Of a stretch of DNA of 64,000 nt, positions 26,728 to 37,400 are shown piece by piece (position 1 is the first letter of the stretch; each line of letters opens with the position of its first letter). The notes under the pieces are model-generated. The model was not told the origin of the DNA. It worked only from the letters and a program-made list of their open reading frames with translations, and made no database searches. The stretch lies in the NCBI GenBank assembly GCA_016712445.1, contig JADJRB010000001.1, positions 1,798,001-1,862,000 of the forward strand, read 5' to 3'. The DNA is from Acidobacteriota bacterium (GTDB lineage Bacteria > Pseudomonadota > Alphaproteobacteria > Caulobacterales > Hyphomonadaceae). A program made the position numbers and the translations under genes.

Positions 26728-27590
26728 CGGCGCCGACCTTCGACGACCTGCTCCGGGATGCGGCTGCCCGCTTTCGTGAAGCCGGCATTTCGGAACCGCG
26801 CCAGAATGCGATGCTGCTGATGCTTGGCGCGTTTGGTGACACGCGCGCGGCGCTGATTTCGGCGGGCGCTTCGCCCGTGCCGAGAGCGGTGCAGGATGTG
26901 TTCGAGGCGGGAGTCGCGCGGCGTCTCGCGCGCGAACCGCTGCAGCACATCACGGGCAGTACAGGCTTCTACGGTCTCGAAATCCTGACCGATCCCCGCG
27001 CGCTGATCCCGCGGCCGGACAGCGAACTGATTGTCGAGACGGCGCTGGACCTCTTGCCGGAAGGCGAAGCGGTTCGCGTCGCCGATCTCGGGACCGGCAC
27101 CGGCTGCCTGCTCGCGGCGATCCTGTCCCAGCGTCCGCTGGCGCGCGGGGTCGGTGTCGAGGCAAGCCCGGGCGCGGCGAGCCTCGCCCGGGAGAATTTC
27201 GCTGCGCTCGGGCTCACGGCGCGCGCCGACGTGTTCGAGGGAAGCTGGACGGCCTGGACCGGATGGGGCGAGGCGGACCTGATCGTTTCCAACCCGCCTT
27301 ATATCGCGCGGGCCGAAATCGCCGCGCTCGAGCCGGAAGTGCGGGCGCACGACCCGGCGGCGGCGCTGGACGGCGGCCCGGACGGGCTGGACGCCTACCG
27401 CGAGATCATCCGGCTGGCGGCGGCTGGCATGCGACCGGAGGCGCCGCTGGTGCTCGAGATCGGCCATGACCAGCGGGCGGCCGTGCTGGGCATGCTCGCG
27501 GCGGAAGGCTTTGCCGATCTGGCACACAGCCTTGATCTGGGAGGGAATGATCGCTGTGTATGGGGCCGCGCGCCGGGCCCGGTTGGCTGA
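26724..27590 (+). CDS. prmC: Peptide chain release factor N5-glutamine methyltransferase
   Basis: The 288-residue SAM-dependent enzyme methylates the Gln of the GGQ motif in release factors. The catalytic NPPY is at residues 190-193 (VSNPPYIARAE). The SAM motif VADLGTGTGCLLAAIL and the N-terminal LQHITGSTGFYGLEILTDPRALIPRPDSE block (outlined) are typical. The start is GTG at 26724, overlapping the previous stop, so translation is coupled. Confidence 0.95.
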   Translation: MTAPTFDDLLRDAAARFREAGISEPRQNAMLLMLGAFGDTRAALISAGASPVPRAVQDVFEAGVARRLAREPLQHITGSTGFYGLEILTDPRALIPRPDSELIVETALDLLPEGEAVRVADLGTGTGCLLAAILSQRPLARGVGVEASPGAASLARENFAALGLTARADVFEGSWTAWTGWGEADLIVSNPPYIARAEIAALEPEVRAHDPAAALDGGPDGLDAYREIIRLAAAGMRPEAPLVLEIGHDQRAAVLGMLAAEGFADLAHSLDLGGNDRCVWGRAPGPVG

Positions 27591-27799
27591 TTTTCCGCTT
27601 GGCGGGCCGCGCGATACACAGTAGAACAATTTCCAGCGAGGGGCAGTCTGCCGAAGAGGCGGATAATTAACGCTGCCTTCGTTCGGGTTCGGTGGAAACG
27701 GCAGCGTCCAATCCCCAATCCCGCCTGCAAGCAAAATGACCATTCGAAACTTGGCTTGCCGGTGACAGCTGGTTTACGAACACAGGACACAAGATCCAT

Positions 27800-28546
27800 A
27801 TGAAACGCTCACGCGGTCGCAACAGGCGCCCAGGCGGCAATCAGCAGAACGCCTTCAACAACCCGAACCGCCACTTCGAGAGTGTCGGCCCGGACGTGAA
27901 GATCCGCGGTTCGGCCCAGCAGGTTCTCGAGAAATACCAGCAATACGCGCGCGATGCGCATACGAGCGGCGACCGGGTGCTGTCGGAAGCCTATTTCCAG
28001 TATGCGGAACATTACCAGCGCATCGTGGCCAAGCAGAACGAGGCGCGCAACCAGCAACAGGGCGGGCAGCAACAACAGAACCGCAACGGCAATGGCCCGC
28101 GCGATGACCGCGACAATCGCGGCGGCCCGGACCGCGATCCGCGCGGCGGCGGCAATGACGATGCCGCAACGGTGGACAGCGATTCGGGTGAAGCCGAAGT
28201 TGTCACCACCGCGCCGGCGCGCCGTAACGATGATGACGACGGCGATTCGCTGCGCGTGATCGACAATGACGATGACCGCGAAGAAGCCGAAGCCAGCGAA
28301 TCGGCGCCCGCCGAAGCGCGCGGCGATCGTGGCCGGCGCGGCCGCAAGCCCTACCGTCCGCGCGAGGAAGGTGCAGCGCCCCGCGAGGAGCGTGCGCCGC
28401 GCGAGGATCGCCCCGCCCGCGAACCGCGCCCGCCGCGCGAGCCGGTCGAGGCCGTTTCGGAGACAGACGGCGTGATGAAGACGCTCGCCCGCGGACGGCG
28501 CAAGTCGGCCCCGGAAGAGGGCACACCCGCCGAGACCACCGATTAG
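27800..28546 (+). CDS. DUF4167 domain protein with long disordered charged tail
   Basis: The 248-residue protein opens with a basic, Asn/Gln-rich segment, then the DUF4167 core (about 30-80: VKIRGSAQQVLEKYQQYARDA in outline, then LSEAYFQYAEHYQRIV). The rest is low-complexity Gln, Asp, Arg, Glu and Pro and probably disordered. The family is restricted mainly to alphaproteobacteria and often lies near prmC and clpB, as here. Its function is not established; basic and acidic tracts suggest nucleic acid or ribosome contact, which is a guess. A strong intrinsic terminator follows. Confidence 0.88.
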   Translation: MKRSRGRNRRPGGNQQNAFNNPNRHFESVGPDVKIRGSAQQVLEKYQQYARDAHTSGDRVLSEAYFQYAEHYQRIVAKQNEARNQQQGGQQQQNRNGNGPRDDRDNRGGPDRDPRGGGNDDAATVDSDSGEAEVVTTAPARRNDDDDGDSLRVIDNDDDREEAEASESAPAEARGDRGRRGRKPYRPREEGAAPREERAPREDRPAREPRPPREPVEAVSETDGVMKTLARGRRKSAPEEGTPAETTD

Positions 28547-28572
28547 GTAGTTTTCCTGCGACGCAGTGATAG

Positions 28573-28604
28573 CGCCCCGCCCTCACCGGCGGGGCGTTTC
28601 ATTT
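28573..28604 (+). terminator. Intrinsic terminator after DUF4167 gene
   Basis: A perfect 9-base GC-rich stem (CGCCCCGCC at 28573-28581 with GGCGGGGCG at 28588-28596) with a 6-base loop is followed by TTTCATTT. It ends the DUF4167 transcript and isolates clpB. Confidence 0.85.
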
Positions 28605-28622
28605 GCGCAAGGTAACTTGCGC
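28605..28622. repeat. Inverted repeat overlapping the clpB -35 element
   Basis: GCGCAAG-GTAA-CTTGCGC is a perfect 7-base inverted repeat. Its right arm contains the CTTGCG taken as the heat-shock -35. It could be a protein-binding site or coincidence. Confidence 0.5.
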
Positions 28623-28644
28623 GCGGGCGGCCGCCTCCCCAAAT
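28616..28644 (+). promoter_or_regulatory. RpoH (sigma-32)-type promoter for clpB
   Basis: CTTGCG (28616-28621), a 15-base spacer, then CCCCAAAT (28637-28644) resembles the heat-shock consensus CTTGAA with CCCCAT. It lies about 77 bases before the clpB ATG, giving a leader of roughly 70 bases. Confidence 0.7.
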
Positions 28645-28720
28645 CCGTTGCAACATGAGGGCTGCCGCTGAGCGGGGCCCGGTCCATCACATCCATCTGC
28701 CTTTCAAAGGGGAGACACAC

Positions 28721-31339
28721 ATGAATATCGAACAGTACACAGAACGTGCGCGCAGCCTGATCCAGGCGGCGCAGACACAGGCGCTCGCCGGCGGCCACCA
28801 GGTGCTGACGCCTGCCCACATACTGAAGGCCCTTTTTGACGACCGCGACCAGCTGGCCGCGAACCTTGTCCGCGCGAGCGGCGGGCGGCCGGAGCTGGCG
28901 GTGCAGGGCGTCGATGCGGCGCTGGCGAAATTGCCGAAGGTTTCCGGCGCCGGGGCAGGCGGCCTGCGGCTTGAACAGGCGGGCGCGAAACTTTTCCAGG
29001 AGGCTGAAGCGGGCGCCAAGAAAGCTGGCGACGCCTTCGTGACCGTCGAGCGGCTGCTGCTGGCGATTGCCGGCCTTTCGGGCGATCCCGCGGCCGAAGC
29101 GCTGAAGAATGCCGGGGTGACCCCGAAATCGCTCGAAGGCGCCATCGCGCAGCTGCGCCAGGGCCGCACCGCCGACAGCCAGAATGCCGAGGAAGGCTAT
29201 GAGGCCCTGAAGAAATATGCGCGCGACCTGACCAAGGATGCGCGGGAAGGCAAGCTTGATCCGGTCATCGGCCGCGACGAGGAAATCCGCCGCGCAATCC
29301 AGGTGCTGTCGCGCCGTTCGAAGAACAACCCCGTGCTGATCGGCGAGCCCGGCGTCGGCAAGACGGCGATTGCCGAGGGCCTCGCGCTGCGCATCGTCAA
29401 CGGCGACGTGCCGGAAAGCCTGAAGGGCAAGCGCCTGCTCGCGCTCGACATGGGCGCCTTGATTGCGGGCGCGAAATTCCGCGGCGAGTTCGAGGAGCGG
29501 CTGAAAGCCGTCCTGACCGAAGTCACGCAGGCCGAAGGCGGCGTCATCCTGTTCATCGACGAGATGCACACGCTGGTCGGCGCCGGCAAATCCGAAGGCG
29601 CGATGGATGCGTCGAACCTTCTGAAGCCGGCCCTTGCACGCGGCGAACTCCACTGCGTTGGCGCAACCACGCTGGACGAGTACCGCAAGCATGTGGAAGG
29701 CGACCCGGCGCTCGCCCGGCGGTTCATGGCGGTCTATGTCGATGAGCCGACAGTCGAAGACACGATCTCGATCCTCCGTGGCCTGAAGGGCCGCTACGAG
29801 GCGCACCACGGCGTGCGGATCTCGGATGCGGCGATCGTCTCGGCCGCGGGCCTGTCGAACCGCTACATCACGGACCGTTTCCTGCCGGACAAGGCCATCG
29901 ACCTGATGGACGAGGCTGCCGCACGCCTGCGCATGCAGGTCGACTCGAAACCGGAAGAACTCGACGAGATCGACCGGCGCCTCCTGCAGCTTCGCATCGA
30001 GGCGGAAGCCCTGAAGAAGGAGAAGGACGCCGCGTCGCAGGACCGGCTGAAGAACCTTGAGGGCGAAATTGCCGAACTGGATACGCGCTCGCGTGAACTC
30101 TCGACCGCCTGGGGCGCCGAGAAGGACAAGCTGAAAGGCGCGGCCTCGGCGAAGGAAAAGCTCGACCGGGCTTACTCCGACATGGCCGAAGCGCAGCGCC
30201 AGGGCGACCTCGCGAAGGCGTCCGAGCTGAAGTTCTCGACCATCCCGCAACTGGAAAAGTTGATCGCCGAAGTCGAAGGCAAGGGCGACGCCGATGGCGG
30301 TCTCGTCTCCGAAGTTGTCCGGCCTGAGCATATCGCGGCGGTTGTCTCCAAGTGGACCGGCATCCCGGTCGACAAGATGATGGAAGGCGAGCGCGACAAG
30401 CTGCTGCGGATGGAAGAGTCGCTGATGAAGCGCGTGGTCGGGCAGGATGATGCCTTGCTGGCTGTCTCGAACGCGGTGCGCCGCGCGCGGGCAGGTCTGC
30501 AGGATCCGAACCGTCCGATCGGCTCGTTCCTGTTCGTCGGCCCGACCGGTGTCGGCAAGACGGAGCTGACCAAGGCGCTCGCTGAATTCATGTTTGACGA
30601 CGACACCGCCATCCTGCGGCTCGACATGTCGGAGTTTTCCGAGAAGCATTCGGTCGCCCGCCTGATCGGCGCGCCTCCGGGCTATGTCGGCTATGATGAG
30701 GGCGGTGTACTGACGGAATCGATCCGGCGCCGGCCCTACCAGGTCGTGCTGTTCGACGAGGTCGAGAAGGCGCATCCGGATCTATTCAACACGCTGTTGC
30801 AGGTGCTGGATGATGGCCGCCTCACGGACGGACAGGGGCGTACGGTCGACTTCAAGAACACGATCATCATCATGACGTCGAACCTGGGCGCGGATGCGCT
30901 GGCGAGCGGCGAGGAAGGCGACGTGTCTGAATCGGTGCGCGAACACGTGATGTCAGCCATCCGCCGGCATTTCCGTCCGGAGTTCATCAACCGGATCGAC
31001 GAGATCGTCTTCTTCAAACGGCTCGGCCGCGGCGAGATCGACCATATCGTGGATATTCAGATGGGCCGCCTCGAAGGCTTGCTCCGTGACCGGAAGATGA
31101 AGCTCGACCTTACGCTGGCAGCACGCAACTGGCTGGCTGCCCGCGGGTACGATCCGGTCTACGGCGCGCGCCCGCTCAAGCGGGTGATCCAGAAGGAGCT
31201 GCAGGATCCGCTCGCGCGGCTGCTGCTGGAAGGGCGCATCCTCGACGGCGAGACGATCCATGTCGGCGTCGAGGGCGACGCGCTGTCGATCAACGGCGTG
31301 CCGAATTCGTTTGCCAAGGGCAAGTCGGCCTTGAACTGA
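28721..31339 (+). CDS. clpB: ATP-dependent disaggregase ClpB
   Basis: The 872-residue AAA+ chaperone, working with DnaK, dissolves protein aggregates in the cytoplasm. The N domain is followed by ATPase 1 with Walker A GEPGVGKT at residues 208-215, the coiled-coil middle domain (about 405-520, rich in Glu, Lys and Leu, which distinguishes ClpB from ClpA/ClpC), and ATPase 2 with GPTGVGKT at 607-614. The ATG at 28721 is chosen because MNIEQYTERA is the usual N-terminus and AAGGGGAG lies just upstream. The heat-shock-type promoter fits its known regulation. The 3' end faces an M23 peptidase gene, 9 bases away. Confidence 0.97.
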   Translation: MNIEQYTERARSLIQAAQTQALAGGHQVLTPAHILKALFDDRDQLAANLVRASGGRPELAVQGVDAALAKLPKVSGAGAGGLRLEQAGAKLFQEAEAGAKKAGDAFVTVERLLLAIAGLSGDPAAEALKNAGVTPKSLEGAIAQLRQGRTADSQNAEEGYEALKKYARDLTKDAREGKLDPVIGRDEEIRRAIQVLSRRSKNNPVLIGEPGVGKTAIAEGLALRIVNGDVPESLKGKRLLALDMGALIAGAKFRGEFEERLKAVLTEVTQAEGGVILFIDEMHTLVGAGKSEGAMDASNLLKPALARGELHCVGATTLDEYRKHVEGDPALARRFMAVYVDEPTVEDTISILRGLKGRYEAHHGVRISDAAIVSAAGLSNRYITDRFLPDKAIDLMDEAAARLRMQVDSKPEELDEIDRRLLQLRIEAEALKKEKDAASQDRLKNLEGEIAELDTRSRELSTAWGAEKDKLKGAASAKEKLDRAYSDMAEAQRQGDLAKASELKFSTIPQLEKLIAEVEGKGDADGGLVSEVVRPEHIAAVVSKWTGIPVDKMMEGERDKLLRMEESLMKRVVGQDDALLAVSNAVRRARAGLQDPNRPIGSFLFVGPTGVGKTELTKALAEFMFDDDTAILRLDMSEFSEKHSVARLIGAPPGYVGYDEGGVLTESIRRRPYQVVLFDEVEKAHPDLFNTLLQVLDDGRLTDGQGRTVDFKNTIIIMTSNLGADALASGEEGDVSESVREHVMSAIRRHFRPEFINRIDEIVFFKRLGRGEIDHIVDIQMGRLEGLLRDRKMKLDLTLAARNWLAARGYDPVYGARPLKRVIQKELQDPLARLLLEGRILDGETIHVGVEGDALSINGVPNSFAKGKSALN

Positions 31340-31348
31340 TCCCTTTGT

Positions 31349-32722
31349 TCAAGGAAGGCGAGCAGGCGGGCGGGCAGCAATGTCCGCCCGCTGTTCTGCC
31401 AGCTGGATTTCCTCACGCGCGGCGCCGCGGACTGCGTCGATGGCATCGCGCTGCACCTTGAAGGCTGCGAAGAGCGACGCGTTGCGGGAGAGATCGCGTC
31501 CCGTAGGCAGTTCCAGCGTCATCGGGTTCACATAGCTGCCATTGCGCAGCACTTCGTAGTGAAGGTGGGCGCCGGTGCTGGAGCCGGTCGAGCCGACATA
31601 GCCGATCACATCGCCGCGCATCACGGTGCGCCCGGGCGTCAGGCCGTCGGCGAAGGCCGACATGTGGGCATACACCGTCTCGAAGCCGCGTTCATGCTGT
31701 ATGCGGACGAACCAGCCATAGCCGTCGCCCCAGCGCATGTCGGTGATAAGGCCGGATCCTGCGGCGCGGATCGGCGTGCCGACCGGCGCGCGGAAGTCGA
31801 CGCCAGCATGCAGCAGCATGTCGCCGGTGATCGGGTGGATGCGGTTGCCGAATCCAGAGCTGATCTCGGCGCCGCGGACGGGATCGCGCACCAGGAATTC
31901 GTCGCCGGCTACGCCGTTGCGGTTGAAGAATTCCGGCATGCCGGAATCCTCGGGCGTGAAACGGTACCAGCTGCCTGCGGCTTTCTGGCCGTTGAAGGCG
32001 GCGAACACGAGATCGCCGGCTTCGAGGAAATTGCCGCGCTCGTCGGCGATCATCTCGATCACGACATCGAACCGCTCGCCCTTGCGGCCGCCATGGGCGA
32101 GCTCGGGGTCTTCCGGGAACAGGCTGGCGAATGTCTCTGCGTGGCCGCGCGTGCCGCCTTCGGCGTGAATGGCGTCCGCGAGGTTGGTGTCGATGACGCC
32201 GGAAATGCGATGCAGCGCCGTCGTGGTCTTCGCTGCCAGGAGGCTCGCGAAGAAGGTGCCATCCTCGCGGCGCGTGGCGGCGAGGGTGGTTTTCGGATCG
32301 ATCCGTATGCTGACCCCGGCGAGGATAGGCGGCTGTTCACCCGTCGAATCGTCAAAATAGGCGATGAAGTTGGAGCCGGGCCGCAGGCGTGCGTTCCGCG
32401 TCGGCGCGGCCTCGCGCAGGGCGGCTGCGGCAGCCGAAGCATCGGCGGCCGAGGCGCCCAGCACTTCCAGCGCATCGGCGGTCGCGACGTTGGCCGTGAT
32501 CCGCCCGGTGCGTGCCGACGTCACATCGGCCGGGGCATCCATGCGGAAATCGGTCACGGCGAATGCGGATGACCCGGAGTCCGGCGAAGGCTCTGCCCGC
32601 ACCATCAGGAACAGGCCGGCCATCACGGCGATCACGGCTAGCGCGCCGAAGCGCTCAAGCCACCGGTAGGGCGACTCGAGGCGGCGCACGGCGGCGGGGG
32701 TCTGCGGCTTTTGCTGGGCCAT
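31349..32722 (-). CDS. M23 (LytM) metallopeptidase, membrane-anchored, copy 1
   Basis: The 457-residue protein has an N-terminal membrane anchor (about 24-42), a variable periplasmic middle with LysM-like or OapA-like repeats not certain, and a C-terminal M23 domain. Zinc ligands are in LLHAGVDF (H and D) and HLHYE (second H of HxH), with SSGFGNRIHPITG ahead. The metal site is intact, so it is probably an active peptidoglycan endopeptidase. It is a paralogue of the next gene with the same layout, 113 bases apart on the same strand. Confidence 0.92.
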   Translation of the reverse strand: MAQQKPQTPAAVRRLESPYRWLERFGALAVIAVMAGLFLMVRAEPSPDSGSSAFAVTDFRMDAPADVTSARTGRITANVATADALEVLGASAADASAAAAALREAAPTRNARLRPGSNFIAYFDDSTGEQPPILAGVSIRIDPKTTLAATRREDGTFFASLLAAKTTTALHRISGVIDTNLADAIHAEGGTRGHAETFASLFPEDPELAHGGRKGERFDVVIEMIADERGNFLEAGDLVFAAFNGQKAAGSWYRFTPEDSGMPEFFNRNGVAGDEFLVRDPVRGAEISSGFGNRIHPITGDMLLHAGVDFRAPVGTPIRAAGSGLITDMRWGDGYGWFVRIQHERGFETVYAHMSAFADGLTPGRTVMRGDVIGYVGSTGSSTGAHLHYEVLRNGSYVNPMTLELPTGRDLSRNASLFAAFKVQRDAIDAVRGAAREEIQLAEQRADIAARPPARLP

Positions 32723-32835
32723 GCATTAACCTCGTTGCGTGAAGACCAGGCCTTCAAGCACGGGCTGAGCAAGTTCGGGGCCAGATTCCCCTCACTGGCG
32801 AGGGCACTGGGGATTCTCGCGCTGCAGGCGCGGTT

Positions 32836-34236
32836 CTACGGCGTGGTCGGGGCCGCAACGTCAGAGTTTGATACAAGCAGGGCCGGGGTGATTTCGGCGC
32901 CTTCGGCGGCCCGCAGCGCGTCAACCTTGGCCTTGTAGGCCATGAATTCGGCGAGCATGGCCGGGTCTTCGGTCAGCTTGCGGCCGTTGGGCAGCTTCAG
33001 CGACATGACGTTGACCGGCTCGCCCTTGACGTAGACTTCGTAGTGCAGGTGCGGCCCGGTTGAGGCGCCGGTCGAGCCGACATAGCCGATGATGTCGCCC
33101 TGCTTCACCTTCTTGCCGGCCTTTATGCCCTTGCCGTAGCGCGAGAGGTGGGCGTAGGCGGTCTGGTAGCCGCCGGAATGCTTGATTTTCACGTAATTGC
33201 CATAGCCGCCATAGCGGCTGGCGCGCTCGACCGTGCCGTTGCCGGCGGCGTAGACCGGGGTGCCGGTCGGGGCGGCAAAGTCGGTGCCCTTGTGCAGCTT
33301 GGTATAGCCGGAAATCGGGTGCTTGCGCTTGCCGAAGCTGGACGAGATGCGCGCGCCGTTGATCGGCGTCTTCATCAGGAACTTGGTCGCGCTTTCGCCC
33401 TTCTCGTCGAAATAGTCGGCGACGTCGTCGTCCGAAGGCGTGAAGCGATAAAAGCCGCGCTTCAGGGCCTTGCCGTTCAGCGCTGCGTAAAGCACTTCGC
33501 CATTGCGCACGCGGTTGCCGCGCTCGTCATAGGCGGTTTCGAACAGGATTTCGAAGCGGTCGCCCGGATAGATCTCGCGCTGGAAGTCGATGTCGTAGGC
33601 GAAGGCAGCGGCGAAATCGGCGACCTGCTGGTCTTCGGCGCCGAGCGCGAGGGCGGCGGAATAAATCGACGTGTCGATCTCTGCCTCGACGCGTTTATAG
33701 CCGGGCGTGAGCTTGGCGTAGAGCGGCGTGGCAGACCAGCCGTCCTCACCGTTGCGGGTGATCAGAAGGCTGCTGTCGGCGCCGGCGCGCACGGAGACGG
33801 CCGAGAGTTCGGCGCCGTCGAACCAGGCTTCCGCCTGTGTCTTGCCGGGCAGGAGGCGGCGGCTGTCGAGGATGTCGGAACCGTTGAGCGTGTGAAGGGC
33901 AGCGTTGGCATCGCGCGCATCGGCGCCGAGCCGGGTGAGCAGACCGGTGAGGGTTTCGTTGCGTTCAAGCTTTCCGGAGACGTGCTGCAGCGGGTTTTCG
34001 TCCACGACATCCCATGCCGAGACGAGGCGGGCGGCGAGCGGAATGGGGGTGGCTGCGCTCGCGGTTTCGACGAACGGAACGTTGCTGCGGCCCGCCATCA
34101 CCAGGCCGGCAATGGCCGAGGCGCTGCCGAGCACGCCCAGCACGATCAGGCTTTTCACGCCTTGCGACAGGCCCGTTTTCGCGGCGGCGGCGCCGGCTTC
34201 GGGTTCAGCGCTGTCAGGCGTCTCATAGGGAGTCAC
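32836..34236 (-). CDS. M23 (LytM) metallopeptidase, membrane-anchored, copy 2
   Basis: The 466-residue protein has a membrane segment at about 28-49, a long periplasmic region and a C-terminal M23 domain with zinc ligands in LHKGTDF and HLHYE, preceded by SSSFGKRKHPISGYTKLHKG (in outline). It is highly similar in architecture to the downstream copy, indicating tandem duplication. It is divergent from the ydbH-ynbE-ydbL operon, with a shared 170-base intergenic region. Probable role: peptidoglycan remodelling in the periplasm. Confidence 0.93.
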   Translation of the reverse strand: MTPYETPDSAEPEAGAAAAKTGLSQGVKSLIVLGVLGSASAIAGLVMAGRSNVPFVETASAATPIPLAARLVSAWDVVDENPLQHVSGKLERNETLTGLLTRLGADARDANAALHTLNGSDILDSRRLLPGKTQAEAWFDGAELSAVSVRAGADSSLLITRNGEDGWSATPLYAKLTPGYKRVEAEIDTSIYSAALALGAEDQQVADFAAAFAYDIDFQREIYPGDRFEILFETAYDERGNRVRNGEVLYAALNGKALKRGFYRFTPSDDDVADYFDEKGESATKFLMKTPINGARISSSFGKRKHPISGYTKLHKGTDFAAPTGTPVYAAGNGTVERASRYGGYGNYVKIKHSGGYQTAYAHLSRYGKGIKAGKKVKQGDIIGYVGSTGASTGPHLHYEVYVKGEPVNVMSLKLPNGRKLTEDPAMLAEFMAYKAKVDALRAAEGAEITPALLVSNSDVAAPTTP

Positions 34237-34406
34237 AGATGGGTTCCTGTCCTTCTGACGCCCCCCGGCCGATGGGCAGACGCGCTGACTTCACGCCCTA
34301 TCGTCTCGCGTCCCGCTTAAGGATTCAAGAATTCAAGGCGTAAGAGTCAGGTGCCAAGTTAGGACTTTATGCGTTAGTAAAAGCAAGAAGCAAGCCGGTC
34401 GATCCA

Positions 34407-37400
34407 GTGACGCATGAGGACACTCCTGAGCAGGCGACGCCCGCGGAGCCTGCGACGAGGCGCCGTGCGGGTCGCGGCTGGTATGTTTTTGGCGGATTCC
34501 TCTTTGTTTTTCTGGGCGGATCGGCGCTGCTCTGGTTCCTGCGCAAACCCGTGGCGGAGCAGGCCCTGGCGGCCTGGTGCGCCGAGCGCGACCTGCAGTG
34601 TGACGCAAAATTCACCGAACTGGACGCCTCCGGCATCTCGGTCACGGCGCTCAAGGTATCGGCTGGTAGCGCGGTGCCGGCCGAGGCGAGCGATGTGCAC
34701 GCCACGCTGCGCTGGACCGGATTGTTCACGCCTGAAGTCACGGGCATCACGGTTAACGGCCTCGCCCTGCGCGGCACACTGGATGCGCGCGGGCTGAAAT
34801 TTGGCGGGCTTGAGAGCCTCGCGCAGTCTGGCGGAGGCGGCGGCCCGGCGCCGCCGGTCGACATTCGCGGTGCCCGGATCGAACTCGACACGCCGGCCGG
34901 TCGCACGGGCGCGACGCTGGATTTCACGGGTACGCTGCCGCGCGACGGGTCCCTCTCGGTCAAACTGGACGCCGGCGAGCTTTCCAACCCCTTCGCGCGG
35001 GCAGACATTGCCGGCGGGCGGCTGGACGTCCGGGCGGTCAACGGCGTCGTGCAGGCCGAACTCGGCCTCACGGTGAACCAGGCGTCGGTGTCCGATTACA
35101 GCCTCGACGGATTCGACCTGATTGCGCGCGGCGACCTGAACGAAGATGCCAGCCAGCCGGCGGCCTTCGAATGGTCCGTGCGCGCCGCGCGCATTGCGTC
35201 CCCGGACCTGCGGGCGACGGACATCCGCACCAATGGCAGCGTCGATTTCACATCGCTTCCGGGGAGCGAACCGGCCAGCCTTCTCACCGAATTGGCGGGC
35301 GCACTGTTTGAAGGGGATGCTGCGAGCCTGACCGTTGGCGGTTACACGTTTGACCAGGCTCGCTTCAACGGGCAGCTGTCCGGCAGGGAAGGCGTCGTCT
35401 CGGGTCCGCTGATCGCGGAGACCGGCATCGCGACCGGGCCGGCCGGATCGGCCACCTCGATCGCGCTGGCCGGCGAGATGTCACGTCAGGCGTCCGGCGC
35501 GGCCGCTTTCGACGGCCAGCTGTCGGTTACCGGCGCCGCGCTGGACGCCGACTTGCGGGCGCGTGCGGGCGAGGCGTTCAGCCTGCCGGGCGTATTGTCC
35601 GCACACGTTGGATCGCTGCGCGCCGCGCTGGACCGGGCCTTGTCGAAGTTTGATGCCGAGGTGGCCATCCTCGCGGAGACGGACGGCAAGTTTGTCTCCG
35701 TTTCCGCGAAGGATGCCGCCACGCTGCAGGCAGCGTCGGGCCTTCGCCTGACGGTGACGCCGGATACCGGCACGCCATGGGTGCGGGTGACGCCGAAACA
35801 ACTGCTGGCGCAAGGCGAAATCGCCCTCAGCGGCGGTGGCGCGCCGTCGGTCGCGCTGGATGTGGCGGCGTTCAGGGCCGCGCCGGGCAGCGTCACGCTG
35901 CAGGCCGATGCTTTTGATCTGGACAGCTGGTCTGTGGGCGGACGGACGCTCGCCGCGCGACTGCGCGGCATCCGGCTTGAGAACGTGCCGGCTGAACTCG
36001 TGCTTACCGGGGAAGGGCAGTTGTCGTTTGCCGGTGAAGTCGGCGGCGTAAATCTCGCCCGCACGACGCTGAAGGGCGGCTTGGACGCTGCGCGCGACGA
36101 TACCGGTTGGCGCGTGCAGTCTGCCGGAGCGCCGTGTCTCGCCATCAACACGCAAGGCCTGACGCTGGGTGCCATTGCGCTGGCGCCGGCCGATTTCAGC
36201 GTCTGTCCCGTGAACGGACGGTTCATGCGGCAGGGGCCCGTTCCCGGCGGATCGGCCGTGCTCGGCGCTGTGTCCTTGCCGTTCACCATGGAATCGGGCG
36301 CCGGAACGTTGAACCTCGCGGGCGCCGCGATCGACTGGTCGGCGGCCAAGGGATTCGATCTGACAGTGCGCGCCGAAGGGCTCGACCTGCCGCTGACGCT
36401 GGGCGAACGTACACTGACGATTGCCGGCGGCTCGCCGCGCATCGACATCCGCACCGGGTCTGGGCCCGCCGCCATCGCGGCCCGCCTCGGCAAGACACAA
36501 TTCGGCGGCACCCTCATCCCGGCCAACGTGTCGGCCAGCGCATTCTCGTTCGACGGGGTCAGCGCGGCCTCGGGTGTCGAGGGCAAGGTATCCGGTACCG
36601 GCGTGCTGATCACGGATCTCAATGAAGACCCGATCTATGCACCGATCACGTCTGAATTCGCCGGCACGATCGGCGACAACCGGCTCAGGATGACCGGCCC
36701 ACTTGTGCTGAAGGCGCAGTCGGTGCCGCTCGCCGATGCGGCGGTCGATCTCGACATCATCAAGCTGGACGGCACGGCCTCGGTGATTTCGCGCGCCATC
36801 AACTTCCGGCCCGGCGCGCTGCAGCCCGACATGATCTCGGGGCGGCTCACGGGTCTTTTCACCGAAGCATCCGGCAGTCTCGCCACCGATGCGCGTTTCG
36901 TCATCGAGGGCGGCGACATTGCAGGGACGGCTGTCGTACAGGTGCGCGATTTCGGATTCCAGACTACGCGCCTCGGCCGGGTGACGGGCGTCAACGGGCG
37001 CGTCTATTTCGAAGACCTGATGGGGCTCAGCACGTCGCCCGCGCAGGAGTTCAGGCTGGCGAGCGTCAATCCGGGTATTCCGCTCACGAACGGACGGATC
37101 GTGTTCGACCTGCGCGAAGGCGAGACCTTGCACCTCGATACGGTGACTTTCCCGTTCGGCGGCGGCAAGCTCGCGATCGCGCCGTTCGACTGGGCGCTGG
37201 CCGGCGGCCTGAACGAGCAGACTGTCAGCGTGACAGCAGACAAGATTGATTTGTCGCAGCTGGTCGAGGTCTTGAAGGTGCCGGACACGACGGCGACCGG
37301 TACGGTCAGCGGCTCGTTCCCGATCGAGTTCAAGGCCAACCGTGTGCTGATCAAGGATGCGCGCCTGAAAGCCGACGACCCTGGCGGCCGGCTGTCCTAT

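Noticed and set aside
28060..28160. Gln- and Asp-rich repeated codons in the DUF4167 gene as a tandem repeat or CRISPR
   Set aside because: There are no regular units or spacers. It is low-complexity coding sequence.
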